From positions 5,425,001 through 5,489,000 of the forward strand of contig JANUWF010001783.1 of assembly GCA_026120185.1 (NCBI GenBank): DNA of 64,000 nt, written 5' to 3'. The stretch is from Voacanga thouarsii (taxonomy: Eukaryota; Streptophyta; Magnoliopsida; Gentianales; Apocynaceae). The translations under genes and the position numbers were made by a program. Positions 47,058-58,356 of the stretch are shown piece after piece. Each line of letters begins with the position of its first letter. The stretch's first letter is position 1. Below the pieces are notes generated by a model. It saw nothing but the letters and a program-made list of their open reading frames with translations. It did no database searches and was not told where the DNA came from.

Positions 47058-47768
47058 AATTTACTTACTTATTGCTTTCAATATTGACACTTTTTTACTT
47101 TCACTATTCGTCCTTTTTGCCTCGTCTGTTCATGCATTTATACTTTTCCAAAATGGGATGTTTTATTTTTATTTCTATCTTAAAAAAAAAGAAAAAAACC
47201 AAAAAAAAATCTCGAACAAAGCTAACCAGGCACTGGCTCAGAAAGTTTGACCTGGTGTCGGTCCAGCTCTAGCTTTTTAACTGACAAAAAATAGACCCGA
47301 CCCTGTGCTTAGACCCGGCGCTTGGTCACGTCAGACAAAGCTTACAAAATGGCTGATTTTGGCATTTTTTTTTCCAAAACTTTCTTCACTTCCCTCCCTT
47401 TTTCCCTCAACTCATCGCCGATTTCTACTTCCAAACACCGTCGGATTGTTCTAAACACTTCTAAACACAAAATCCTTGATTTTCTCTTAAATTTTTGAAT
47501 TGAAAATTAAAAAAAAAATCTAATTTTTTCTTGAAATTTCAAGATTTCAACAAATCCAATTGGTGCACAATTTCTTCAATCCCTTGACGTTAGATGCTTG
47601 CCCATACATCCAAGAACATTGTGGTATTGGTGAGAGAAATTGTGTGGTTATTGTGAGGTAGTGTTTGGATTGAAATTTCTTGTTTAGTAAGCTTGGTTGG
47701 AGGGTGGTTATTGTGAGTGGGGAAGTAATCACTTTTTCATCTATTGCCTTTTCTTCTTTTTTGTGATC
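47058..47768 (+). other. E9 spacer between gag and additional ORF
   Basis: 711 bases with no pol motif. It has poly-T/poly-A runs (47150-47215), a zone of CAGGCACTGG, ACCTGGTGTCGG and ACCCGGCGCTTGG words (47226-47330) similar to those in the LTRs, and a pyrimidine-rich stretch ahead of the additional ORF. Confidence 0.6.
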
Positions 47769-48590
47769 ATGTCTAGACCACGGAATATGGCTCCATGAGC
47801 TAAGCAGTCTCGGGCCTCATCTTCTTCTACTCCCTCTTTTGAGCCCTTTTCTACACTACCTACCCAGTTCTTTAAGCCTACATGCCAAATTTTGTACCAA
47901 ATCCACTTGAACAACAAAATCTTTGGAGAAAAAACATTTAAACCATCCCTAGACAATACCCTTCAACTCTCTACTATGTTAGGAGATTGGGATGGGAGCC
48001 CATCATTAGACTCCAGGGTGCTTACTGTGTAGTGAGGGTTAAGGAGTTTTATGGTAACATGCAAGACAAGAAGAAAAATAACCTAGACACCATTCCTACA
48101 ATAGTTAAGGGGGTACCCATTGAGTTTAATAAGGTTAGATTAGCTGCTATCCTGAGTATACCCAATGATGGTCCATCAATAACTGTGGACCATCATAACC
48201 AGTTGATCGTTTCTGAGGCTTCCTGGAGTGTGATGACGCCCGTGCTACCCTGGGTTGTACAAGAGAGGACTCGTGGGATAGGTGGGCCACTATTCCAATA
48301 ATGACCTTAATGCCTAACTGTGAGCCTTAGTTTAAATCTTCTTTTTTACTGTCGTAACTAAGGCTAGTGGTTTCAATGAGTCAAGAGTGATTGATATCTG
48401 TATTCTTCATAAGATGCTTCAGAATAAGCCTATCCCACTTACCCCACTTATCATCCAGTCTATAAGAGAGGTTGTCTACTCTCACATTTCCTCCAAGGCC
48501 TTTATCTCTCCTTTAGTAATTATGCATATCCTACAGGCCTTTGGAGTGAGTTGTGAAGGGAAGCTTACTGAGACCACCACTGTAACACCC
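47769..48590 (+). pseudogene. E9 additional ORF, truncated by E11
   Basis: ATG at 47769 starts MSRPRNMAP, Ser-rich, with a stop at codon 10. After a frameshift near 47990 it reads WEPIIRLQGAYCVVRVKEFY, then VPIEFNKVRLAAILSIPNDG and VDHHNQLIVSEASWSVMTPV. A further stop and shift at 48300-48385 leads to IDICILHKMLQNKPIPLTPL and SSKAFISPLVIMHILQAFGV. This is the putative plant transposon protein domain, matching T1. It ends at KLTETT where E11 begins. In related elements the ORF goes on with a low-complexity tail, as T1 does. Confidence 0.78.
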
Positions 48591-50930
48591 CGCTACCTAC
48601 ATACCCAAAAAGTGTGGGGATGTCGCCTCATCTAAAGGACAAGAGGTCTTTATAATGAGGTAATAAAAGACTTATCCAAAGAAATACCTCAAATAAAAAC
48701 TTAAACATTTTATAATCCAAAGAAAACACATACAGTGTCTCAAAATATAGAATAACAAAGTAGCTGTCTCTGAATAAAATAAATAATTGTAAAGTTCCAA
48801 AATCTTGGACTCTAGCCCCAGTCGTATCAACAGTTCTCACAACCAGAAAACATGCATAAAGGAGGGAGAAATAAATTTTTCAATAAGTCCTGTATGAGAG
48901 GAAATGCTCATTTGGAATCATTTCATGAGATGCATTTTGAAATACTAAAAGCGCAATTGCATTCTTAAACAACCGTTTTAAACACAAGAGTGGCATTTTC
49001 AATTTGCAATCTCAATAATTAACTTTATCTCAAGTAAATCAACCACTCGACAAAAACCTAGACTATGAAACCTTGCATCATAGTTCGCTCATGAAACCCT
49101 GCATCATAACCTCTACTAATTGTACCGTAATACTACTGCACTACAATACAGCGAGTGATCGGCCCTCCGGGTAAGGATGCTCCTCTATCTCTCATTCTCC
49201 TGCTAACTTCAGTTGTACATACCAGAATATAAATACCATTCCACCTAAAATTAGTTTGCTAGCTCGGACTGATCTAACTTCCTAACACTATCACCTAATT
49301 AGGAACGAGTTTATCTCCCAGAGGTGGACACCTACCGAAAAACTAGCTCGTCCATCTTAGGCTAGTGATAATAGCCTACCCTTATTGAATACTCAACGAT
49401 CTTGCCACAAAAAAACACATTACCATCAAGTAGTAACCAACAAGAAAGTATCAAGCATGGCTTGATCAGCCTTTATAAGACCCTTTAGGGCAAAAATCAA
49501 GTGAAGTGTTTCAAAACCCTTTTTGTTTTAAGAAACAGTGCATAATTTGGAGAAGGGTAGGAAAAGCTGGCCATGATAAACTTTCTATCACATTAAACCA
49601 TGTTTCCATTGATACCTCAAGACATTTGACAACTTGCAATTGCTAAGTTTTACAAACGGTTTTATGTAAGGACTTACCTTAAAAGAGTAAATTAATTTCT
49701 TATTCGAAATGAGTGAATCCTTACTTTTGATAACCTCCCACGTCTAAAAGTTACAAAGTAATCTAGTCACAATCTAGCCCTAGTATTTCAAGAAATCAAT
49801 TGCATATAATAAGCAATCCAATTAACTTTTTGTCGAGCTTTTAACTTCAATTCCAAGTGTCTTTTCATAGAATTATTCACAGAAATATTGCATAAAGGAT
49901 TGACTAGTTATTAAAATAGAAGTTGCTCAAGAAAGTATTTAAGTTATCTAATGCAAAAATATTAAGTGACTAAAGAATTTAAATAAACAGATATTCATTT
50001 AATTATTTACTTAGTTAATTAAAATATTATTTGTTTGTAGCTATAGGAAAATAAATGACTGAGTAATATATTATTTAATGGATAGGTCATTATTAGGTGA
50101 TAAATGCATATAGTACTATTAAAAATAGCAATGAAAATAATAATATCAATATTAATGATAATAATAATAATATTATCAGTATTAATATTAGCAATAATAA
50201 TGATGAAGATACTAACAATATTAGTTTTAATACTAATAACAATATTAATGAGCGTTAATAAAATAGTGGCACTATTAGAATTTTTTACATTAAATCCTCA
50301 TCGGACAATTACCAAATTTTATAGGTAATGGCTACACACATAGGGCTACAACTTCTCAGTTTTGATCTTTCCCAGATTTAGTAGTTCTTGACACAAAATT
50401 ATCCACGCAACTTAACTGAGTGGTAAAAACAGAACACTCTGTTTTCTCATGCTTTAAAAGAAAATTACTGAGATCAATATAAAGGTTTTCTTGCATGAAT
50501 TCTACCATAAATCACACCCTAAACATGCATAGTAAACAAGTTCAAAAGCCCTTGCAATAATAACTTCTTTGCTATTTTATTTTGCTTTAATCTTAGAGCA
50601 TCAACAATTTTCTAGATTTCATCAATAATGCACAAAAATATATTCTTTCCATCAAAATTCTGAAAAGTTGGTTTCTTTTTAATTCTTGAGCATAATCTTA
50701 TGATAATTATCAGATTCCATGCAAAGAACACATAAGATCTTTTTTTTTTTTTTTTAAACCAAAACCCTAACTTTTCCCCTTTACCGCCGACAGTCAAGAA
50801 AATCCAAGAAAATGAATAATTTATCGTTACCTCTTGCTTTGCCTAACTCAAGCAATCTTAGAAGAAGAGGATAGATGGCTTCTAGCTTCCATTACCACCA
50901 AGAATGCTAAAGATTCGACTTTAGAATGTT
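48591..50930 (-). repeat. E11: Tekay-type LTR, shorter version
   Basis: The plus strand starts TGTAACACCCCGCTACC, as in E2 and E10, followed by colinear blocks (TGCGAGCTCGG-like zone near 49260, ACTCAACG near 49391, the AT-rich block near 49980-50290). Further right it departs from E10. A poly-T run (50739-50755) and a pyrimidine-rich segment precede C3. The right edge is uncertain: ACCAC words at 48586-48590 and 50894-50898 could be a target duplication, but the LTR would then lack a normal end. Confidence 0.6.
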
Positions 50931-50949
50931 ACTCTCAAGTTGCTATATT

Positions 50950-51665
50950 GTCTAGTCCAATAATCCATGACTCTTGGAATGTTTCCACTTTCCAAGGGAG
51001 CTACCCTAAAGTAAACATCCAAGTCATGTTCCCCAAGGCCCTGGATAATTAGATCATTTGAATAGTCACAAAGGGCAATATAGCGTAGAAGCTATCTTGT
51101 ACAAGTCTATCTTAACTAACTAGTCACATATACCCAACATACAAGTATATTGTTTCTACGAAAGAACCTCAACTACAGTATATCAAAGTATATACTTCTA
51201 GCTTCGTCAGACTACCAACTCATACTCAAGCGGTAGAGTATTAGTCCACGCTGTAGTAGTAATAGTCTGAATTTTTTTTAAATAGTACTTTTAGAAACCA
51301 TAGGTTCTGTTCTACATATTCGAAATACGCTCATGCTATGAAGTGAGTGGACTATTCACTGGCTAAAGGTAAGCCATTCCATATTTGGAATTCATAACAC
51401 AATAACCTATACATGATGAGATTCTCATTCTCATCAATCGGTTAAGAACAAACATTTATGTGTTAAGTAACCTATATTCTGTACCTCACTATGAAAGACC
51501 ACTATTCACATGGATCACTTACTTAAATATAATAAGTCCTTTTCAACTGAAAAACATGCACAAATAAAATGTAAATTCGCAAACAAATTTTGAGAATAAT
51601 TTCTTTTATTAATGAATTCGATAATTACATCAGACAAACTAATCTAGAAGGCATATATTCTAATA
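50950..51665 (-). repeat. C3: copia LTR fragment related to C1
   Basis: On the minus strand it starts TATTAGAATATATGCC and follows the first ~710 bases of the C1 3' LTR, including CTTCTAGATTAG, GATGAGA and the ACTCATGCGC-like zone. It then loses similarity near 50950. The remaining ~1.1 kb of the LTR is missing, either deleted or lost at the E11 junction. Confidence 0.8.
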
Positions 51666-52103
51666 AAATTAGACAATGTCCTCACTGGCAAAAAATATAC
51701 ACAAGAAAGCATATCCAAATGGACCAAAAATAATAATAGGGTGGTAAGTTTAAGCAATACTTTCCAAGTACAATAATACTCCAATAGATATCCAAACTTG
51801 AGATAAAGAGAAGGGCTTGTCCAGAGGACTTTATTCCTATAAAACAAAACACAAATAAAGGCACAAAAAAAATAATAACAAAATAAAAACATACCTAGAT
51901 AAAAGAAAAAAAAACTAAAGAAAAATATTTTAAAAAATCATAAGAAAGAAAATAAAGACACAACTCACTCCCCCACGCTTGAGATAGAAAATATTTTCCT
52001 TATTTGGGAGAGGAAAAACAAACTACTTAACAAAAAAAATAAAACAAAAACTCTTTCCACTCATCATGCTTCCTCATCAAATCTTTTGAAAAGAAATTTA
52101 AGC

Positions 52104-52820
52104 TCAAAATAGAATATATGCATAATGAAAGTAGAAAGAAGAGAGGTTTTGAGAAATAGAAGGTTTATGAAAACAATTTTTCTCACAAAAGCAAAATACA
52201 TACACCTCTTTCTCTAACATTCCTTTAGATACCCAAATATTATTTTTGTCAACATATAAGTGCACATGGTTTCTAAAGAATGCATCAAACTTGAAATCAC
52301 CTTTTGACCCTTCAAAAGATTTGTCACAATTAAAATTTCCCTTTAAAATTAATATCTGAGTTTTCAAAAATGGGATAAAGAAATCCTTACTTTTTAAAGC
52401 ATGGTCTACAAAAATTAAGTTATCTCCCTAAAATTGAGGTGAATGATAGAAATTACCACCATTCTCCAAAGCCTTCTTATACTATAGCATTGAAAGATCT
52501 AATTCCTTAAGGCATGGTGAGCTCAATAAATCATCAATTGCATCAATGGACTCCATGAATCGAGAGGTGCACTTTTTGTCTGTAATTTTTAATTCCATAT
52601 TGAAGATCTCATCAACCAACTTTGCTAGTTGTGTCTTGTTAGAGCTCATTCATTGGGATGATTCTTCGTATCCCTCAATCAATGAATTTGTATTGGTCAC
52701 AAAAGAATTCACTAATGCTATTAATAATGTCTCACTAAAAATATTAATGTGAGCTTATATTCTTGCCAATCTATCATCATTGCAACTCCTTTGATTTTGT
52801 GCCCAAAAATAGTTGTCCAT
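52104..52820 (-). pseudogene. E7 ORF-X, uncharacterised, 239 codons with in-frame stops
   Basis: ATG at 52820 gives MDNYFWAQNQRSC, NDDRLARI, then a TAA as codon 22. The same frame goes on through IFSETLL, NSFVTNTNSLIEGYEESSQ, NKTQLAKLVDEIFNMELK, FYHSPQF, LIFVDHALKSKDFFIP, NFNCDKSFEGSKGD, HLYVDKNNIWVSKGMLEKEV and HKPSISQN, to a stop at 52104. No frameshift occurs. In-frame stops lie at codon 22, near codon 58, near codon 113 and at 52430-52428. E12 encodes the same protein. I recognise no domain: no zinc knuckle, no capsid motif, no catalytic motif. It could be a much diverged Gag. Confidence 0.65.
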
Positions 52821-53173
52821 GATGATATCAACCTCGTACAAAAATCAAATCAAAAATTAAAATTAAAACAAACAAAAATAATAGAAAAACAAAGAAAAGA
52901 AAAAAAATAAAAAGGTAAAAACCAATAATAGAAAAATAAAGAAAAGAAAAACATAAACATTAGATATATTCACAAACTACCTAAACAAAAAAGTTAGTGG
53001 TATTTACAAGTGTAACATGAAATAAGTAAGTCAATTAAGTCACATAATATTACAAACAACAAGATATAACACCGATTTACACAAAGACCATATATACATA
53101 TTTACATATAGACATATGGATATATACATATATAAACATAGTTAAATCAATAAAATTCAAACTTTCATGATAT

Positions 53174-53191
53174 TGTTCCTCGGTGCCAAAA
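53174..53191 (-). promoter_or_regulatory. E7 primer binding site, decayed
   Basis: The minus strand reads TTTGGCACCGAGGAA a few bases after the LTR end ACGTATCA. It is a shortened form of the tRNA-Asp type site in E12. Confidence 0.65.
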
Positions 53192-53194
53192 ACT

Positions 53195-54726
53195 TGATAC
53201 GTAAATTTTGGATATATAAAATCATCAATTTTAAATCAATCCCTTAATCAAGTTTTAATTAAAACATTAATCTTAAAATACCCATGTGAGCAAGTATACT
53301 ATCGCAAGTATAGTACAGGAAATTAACGAGTATCGATCCTTAAGAAAACAAGTACATACTAATCACTTTTCTTTCATTGTTTAACAGACCTAAATATAGT
53401 GAAAAAAGAATATAAAGAAAAATAAAGAAACATATACAACTCAAGGATGTAGGTTTATGTAATTTAAACCATTATCCTAGAAAACAAGACAATGAACCAA
53501 CTCGTAATTCTCTCAACTAATTATCATCTTGACATCATAAAGGAATATAAAGTAAAATTTAATCGTCTCACAAGTCATGATTCTACTTAGATAAATCCCA
53601 CTTCGTTTCCCAATCCATGGAATCCTATATTTTGATTACATTAACAGACTTGCCAATCAAGCTAATCATAACCAAAATATGCATTAAGCTCAATTCTTTA
53701 TAAACATGACATTAGCTAATAACTCTTTGCTCGAGGCGAAATCAACTAATCTTTGATCACTTAGCCCTATAACCTTAACTTTGTCGCTCAAGTCCATCAA
53801 GATTAAATAAATACAAAATTAATGCAATGAAACTCCTAATATCGTCGTCTCAAGTCAATTAGAAGAACTCGCATAAAAAACCAATGAAATGAAGTTAACA
53901 AATACCAAAGATGACAAAGAATTAATCAAATAACTAAATTAACACAAACTCATAAATACTAAAATAATGTTAAATTACAATAGAAGCATTGAATACATCA
54001 TTGCTAAAGAAAAAGAAGACAAGGAGAAAAGAAAGTACTCATAAACAAACCTCTTTCTTCTTCCTTGAAGGCTCTCTTGGACAATCCTCCTTGACTTGGT
54101 CAATTCCTCCTTCAATGAGAGATTCAGAATTTATGCCCTTTGATTCATCTCTCTATGTTGAATATCTCAAACCCTTGTGTTCTCTTATGCTTTTATAAGC
54201 CTATTGGATGCCAATTTTGTAGCTGAGGAAGTCTTAGCCGAGTAGGAGTAGGAAAATACCAAAATTATTGGATAAGCCTTAATTCCACGTACAGAATATT
54301 CGCCTCCAGAGCATACCTGGTTCCGGGTACCTTCGACTAACCTGGCACCAGGTGCACTCTGTTCTTCCCCTGTTTTTGCTCTGTTTTTGGCCATTTCTCC
54401 TTGACAAATAGACTAAACCCAGTGCCAGGTGCACTTGCCAGACCTGGCACCAGGTTTATTCTAGAAATCTCCTAATGTTGGCTTAATTTCTTCTACTAGA
54501 GGAGAGTGGGCCTGGCACCTGGTCCATTGGTTGGGCTTGACACCAGGTACCTTCTGGAATTGTGCACTTTCTACTAGATTTTAACTTAAATCTGCACATA
54601 TTTACCAAAAACACATTTTACAAATAAAATGTCAAATAGGAAGGAATATGTATAGTTATTACAACAAATGTATCTTAAAATAACCTCAAATAACTAAAAA
54701 AAGAATAGTGATTTTAACCCCTATCA
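53195..54726 (-). repeat. E7 5' LTR (1532 bp)
   Basis: The minus strand starts TGATAGGGGTTAAAATC and ends ACGTATCA. It is colinear with the E12 LTR (TGAAAGGGGCTAAAATC) and E9. It holds six copies of a palindromic motif at 54315-54548. Confidence 0.85.
54315..54548. repeat. Six palindromic ACCTGGCACCAGGT-like motifs in the E7 LTR
   Basis: Copies start at 54315, 54340, 54418, 54442, 54510 and 54536. Two are perfect ACCTGGCACCAGGT, with six-base arms around a two-base centre; the others carry one to three changes. Spacing alternates between about 25 and about 70-78 bases, so they form pairs. Confidence 0.75.
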
Positions 54727-56560
54727 TCTGCAAAAGCTATCATAGTCTGTACCATATCTAGAAGGGTTCGATTCCTTCTTTCAGATACACTATTATGCTG
54801 AGGCGTATATAATAGAGTCTATTGAGATAATATCCCATTATCTCTTAAATAACTTTGAAATTCTTGGCTTAAGTATTCACCTCCTCAATTAGATCTTAGA
54901 GTTTTAATACTTTTACCAAGAAGTTTCTCTACTTCATTCTTAAAGTCTTTAAAATTGTCAAAGGCTTCTGATTTGTATTTCATTAAATACAAATACGCAT
55001 ATCCTGAACAATCATCAATGAAGATAATGAAATATTGATAACAACCTCTTACTTATATTGATTTGGACCACATACATCAGTGTGTATGAGTTCTAATATC
55101 TCTTTAACCCATTCTTATTTTCCAGAAAAGGGTGTTCTAGTCATTCTTTTAACTATACAAGACTCACATGTGCCATATGATTCGTAATCAAATGGCCCTA
55201 AATCACCAAACTTGTGTAACTTAGAAACGTAATTCTCATTTATGTGGCCTAAGTGACAATGCCATAAGTAAGATGAAATTGAGTTATCTTTTCTTTATTT
55301 CTTGTTATTTATATGAGAATAAGATCATTCATGTCTAGAACAAACAAACCATTTATCAAAGTTGCAGTTTCATATTGGACATCATTTAATGCAAAAGAAC
55401 AACATTTATTTTTGAAAATTAAATGAAAACCATTTATGTCCAAACAAGCAACTGAGATAATATTCTTAAGTAAAACAAGTATATAATAACAGTTTTTAAG
55501 TTCTAAAATTAATCAAGAAGGTAAGGATGGATGACAAATCCCCGTAGAAAGTGCAGCATCCTTCACTCTATTTGAAGCATGTAGGTCCACATCACCCTTT
55601 TAAAGCCTTCTACTGTCCTTTAGTTCTTGCAAATTATTACACAAATGAGATCCACGTCCAATATTCAATGCCCATATCTCATTTTTAAAAGTAGTATTAA
55701 TCCTAATCATAAACATACCAGGAATGGAAGTAGAGTACCCGCGAGCTTTTCTTTCTCCTTCCTCTCTTTGATGGTCTCCAGGTAGGCCTTATAGTTGCGC
55801 CTCTAATAGCCTATCTTGCCACAATGATGACATGGGCTTTTGGCGGCTGCCTCCTTTTTCTTCACACTACCTTTGGACTTAATGGAAACTTTCTTTTACT
55901 TATTGAGAACTTTCTTCTTAGAAGAAGAAGACTCTACCAGCATAACTGCATTGGGTTCCTTCTTCAAAAAAGTTTTTGCAGTCCTGAGAAGGTTGATCAA
56001 TTCGGGTAGTATAGTCTCAATCTTGTTCATTTGGTAATTAATCACAAATTATGAAAATCTACTTGGCAGAGATTGTAGAATTAAGTCAACACTTAATTAG
56101 TGATCTATTACATACCTAAGTGATCTAAGTTTCTTAATCAAGCTAACATTTTCAGCCCATGAGTGGCCACAGAAGTACCCTCAGCCACCTTAGATCGGAA
56201 CAGCTATTTAGAGATCTTGTATCTCTCTGTTCTAGCTTGCTGATCAAACAACTCCCTTAGATGGAAGATAATAGAATAAGCATACATATGTGTATGCTGC
56301 TTTTGCAGCTCAAAGTTTATTATGCCAGCATGATACAAGATGATGTATCACTATCCTCTTAGTATTTGTTATGGACAGCATGCTCATTAGCAAGAGTATC
56401 TTGGGCTAGTAGTGGTTAAATAGGAGCATCTAACACGTAGAGTAGTTTTCCGACTTAAAAACGATTCTCGAGTTTCTATACTAATTCAGAAATTTTAAAT
56501 CGGTAAGCTTATTAGTTTCCAAGATACTACGTAAAATTAAGTTAATTAACATAATGCAAA
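54727..56560 (-). pseudogene. C2 gag, protease and start of integrase
   Basis: On the minus strand the frame opens near 56560 with NKLTDLKFLN and RNSRIVFKSE (copia Gag N-terminus), AYSIIFHLRELFDQQARTER, MNKIETILPELINLLRTAKT, a Lys/Ser-rich linker, and a knuckle CHHCGKIGYxRRNY in which His and the last Cys have become Tyr. The protease is reduced to WALNIGRGSHLCNN with the active-site motif lost. Integrase begins with HLGHINENYVSKLHKF, GTCESCIVKRM, LELIHTDVCGPN, FIIFIDDCSGYAYLYLMK and SVSERRNRTLLDMVQTM, then is cut by E7. Stops and shifts are numerous. The order gag-protease-integrase is copia. Confidence 0.85.
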
Positions 56561-57986
56561 TGGCCTAAATATAAATATAGAGAAATTAACAAAATGTATA
56601 TGCACATGTTATGCAAAGAATTAGGTCTTTAATTAAGTATATAATTATCTCACTATTTTACTCAAATCAATAACCCCCACTATTAATTTGGAAAAGCCTG
56701 TTAGAAGCTTTCCTAGTGGACCAGTATCGAAAATTCCTTAAGAATGACCTTCGGTCTATCCAACAAACCATTCTTAAGTCCTATGGTAGGTATCCAATAA
56801 TAATTACATCGTATGTAATTACCAAATCCTTAAGTGATTATCATTTTTTAATTTTAAAGCCTTTAAGCTAGCCTAATAGTACCTCTTATTTTCTTTATAC
56901 TTGAGTTAGCCCAACCGGAATATAGATATTAGTTAAACCCAACCCATTAATTAAGAATTTAAATTTCATAGTTCGAACATACTCGATATCAAGTAAGTTT
57001 GGGTCTGCCCAACAATCTGGTCTCAAAAAAGAGCTCTCGCTCTTACTATATTAATGGAATGTATTAGATTTTATATTAATTGAGGGATTTGTTATATTAG
57101 TGGTCTCATACATTTGGCATGCATAAATATCAATAATTTGACACAATTGTAATAGACTCTATTACATAACTTAGTTATGGACTTTTTTAGATTAATTTTC
57201 TTGAGCCAAGTAGGAAATTAATTTTGGTCAAACCTATGTGTTCATGCATGTTTTTTAGAAGAAAGTTTTACCATCTTCTTGCTTCGTCTTGATCACCTTG
57301 TCCATAAGTTTGAAAAATAATTTCTAATCCTATCCAATCCTATGTAATCTAATTACATAAATTTTTAATAAAGAAACCTCGAATTATATTCGAGAGGAGT
57401 TAGATGAGAAGAAAAATTACACAAAAATAATAGAAAATGCAGAACATGCAGGCCCTATTTATTCAAAACAAAGTAATAAAACATGCATGACACAATAATA
57501 ATTAATCAAAATCAATTGGTCTAAATCCATAACCAAGCCAACACGCCAAAATCATGCTTAAAATAAAATAAGCAAAATAAATATACATGAAATGTAAATT
57601 TTCAAAATCATTATTTTGAAAAAATAAAATATCTAGTCCTAAAATTAAATTTTGAGAAAACTGGGGTCCTTTTGAAAAATGTCATGTTTTGTGGGCTTCA
57701 TGGGAAAAAAAAAACTCTTTTTTTTTATTTATATAAAGGTGCATACCGCATCAGGCTATGCACCGGTTTTCCAATTGGTTATTTCCACAATTGGAAAAAT
57801 TTTCCAATTGATTGTTTCTAGTTGGAAATAATTGGAAACAATTTCCAATTGTCTTCTTCTTTTCCCCGTTGCAATGTTTTGGAAATAACAATTGCAATGT
57901 TTTTTTTTTTCTTACTGAATTTTTTTTTCCAACTTACCAAAAAAAAAAAAAAAAACTCCGTTGCTTCCTTAACAGCTTAAAAAATG

Positions 57987-58030
<44 letters not shown>

Positions 58031-58071
58031 ATGCATGTGTGTATATATATATATATGGAAATAATTTCCTG

Positions 58072-58113
<42 letters not shown>

Positions 58114-58342
58114 TTTTGAAAACAATTTCCAAATATTTCGTAAATCTTTTTACTAAAACCAATTTAAGTAATTAATAACCGAATAAAAATAATAATAGCC
58201 CATAAAAACGATATTTCCAAAATCAAAACTTTCATGAAATAATTTTTACAGGCCCAAATATATTTTGAAACAATTTCAAAATTATCGAAAATTTATGAAA
58301 CAATTTCATAACACAAATAAAATCATAAAATACATATGAGAT
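56561..58342 (-). other. C2 5' leader between PBS and gag
   Basis: About 1.8 kb of non-coding DNA with microsatellites at 57939-58111 and homopolymer runs. It contains no ORF I can support. Peptides such as poly-Asn or Tyr-Ile repeats predicted here only reflect the microsatellites. Confidence 0.7.
57939..58111. repeat. Microsatellite cluster: A-tract, (TA)n, (ATT)n
   Basis: An A-tract (57939-57955), (AT)n at 57989-58026, a shorter (TA)n near 58041-58056, and (ATT)n at 58072-58111. Confidence 0.95.
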
Positions 58343-58355
58343 GGCTCTAATACCA
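58343..58355 (-). promoter_or_regulatory. C2 primer binding site (Met-tRNA type)
   Basis: The minus strand reads TGGTATTAGAGCC, one base from TGGTATCAGAGCC, one base after the LTR end. Confidence 0.87.
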
Positions 58356-58356
58356 C

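Larger units (their letters stand above)
39586..48590 (+). mobile_element. E9: pol-less Tat/Athila-type element, 3' end missing
   Basis: 5' LTR (39586-40983), tRNA-Asp type PBS, leader, gag (45779-47057), spacer, additional ORF (from 47769), cut at 48590 by E11. The leader is interrupted by solo LTR E10. Gag and the additional ORF lie only 711 bases apart, so there is no room for pol. No 3' LTR is seen. Confidence 0.82.
51666..54726 (-). mobile_element. E7: short non-autonomous LTR element with ORF-X, 3' LTR missing
   Basis: On the minus strand: 5' LTR (54726-53195), degenerate tRNA-Asp type PBS, about 350 bases of leader, ORF-X, a purine tract AAGCGTGGGGGAG, then non-coding DNA to 51666, where C3 begins. 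The internal order equals E12. It has no gag or pol. It is inserted in C2 integrase at 54727. Confidence 0.8.

Noticed and set aside
47987..48301. Independent host gene of 104 codons
   Set aside because: It is the core of the additional ORF of E9, matched by T1 34400-35080 on the other strand.
52546..52752. 68-codon plus-strand frame
   Set aside because: It is the antisense of E7 ORF-X, whose conserved frame is on the minus strand.
57812..58125. Peptides with Tyr-Ile or poly-Asn runs on both strands
   Set aside because: They are translations of (TA)n and (ATT)n microsatellites.
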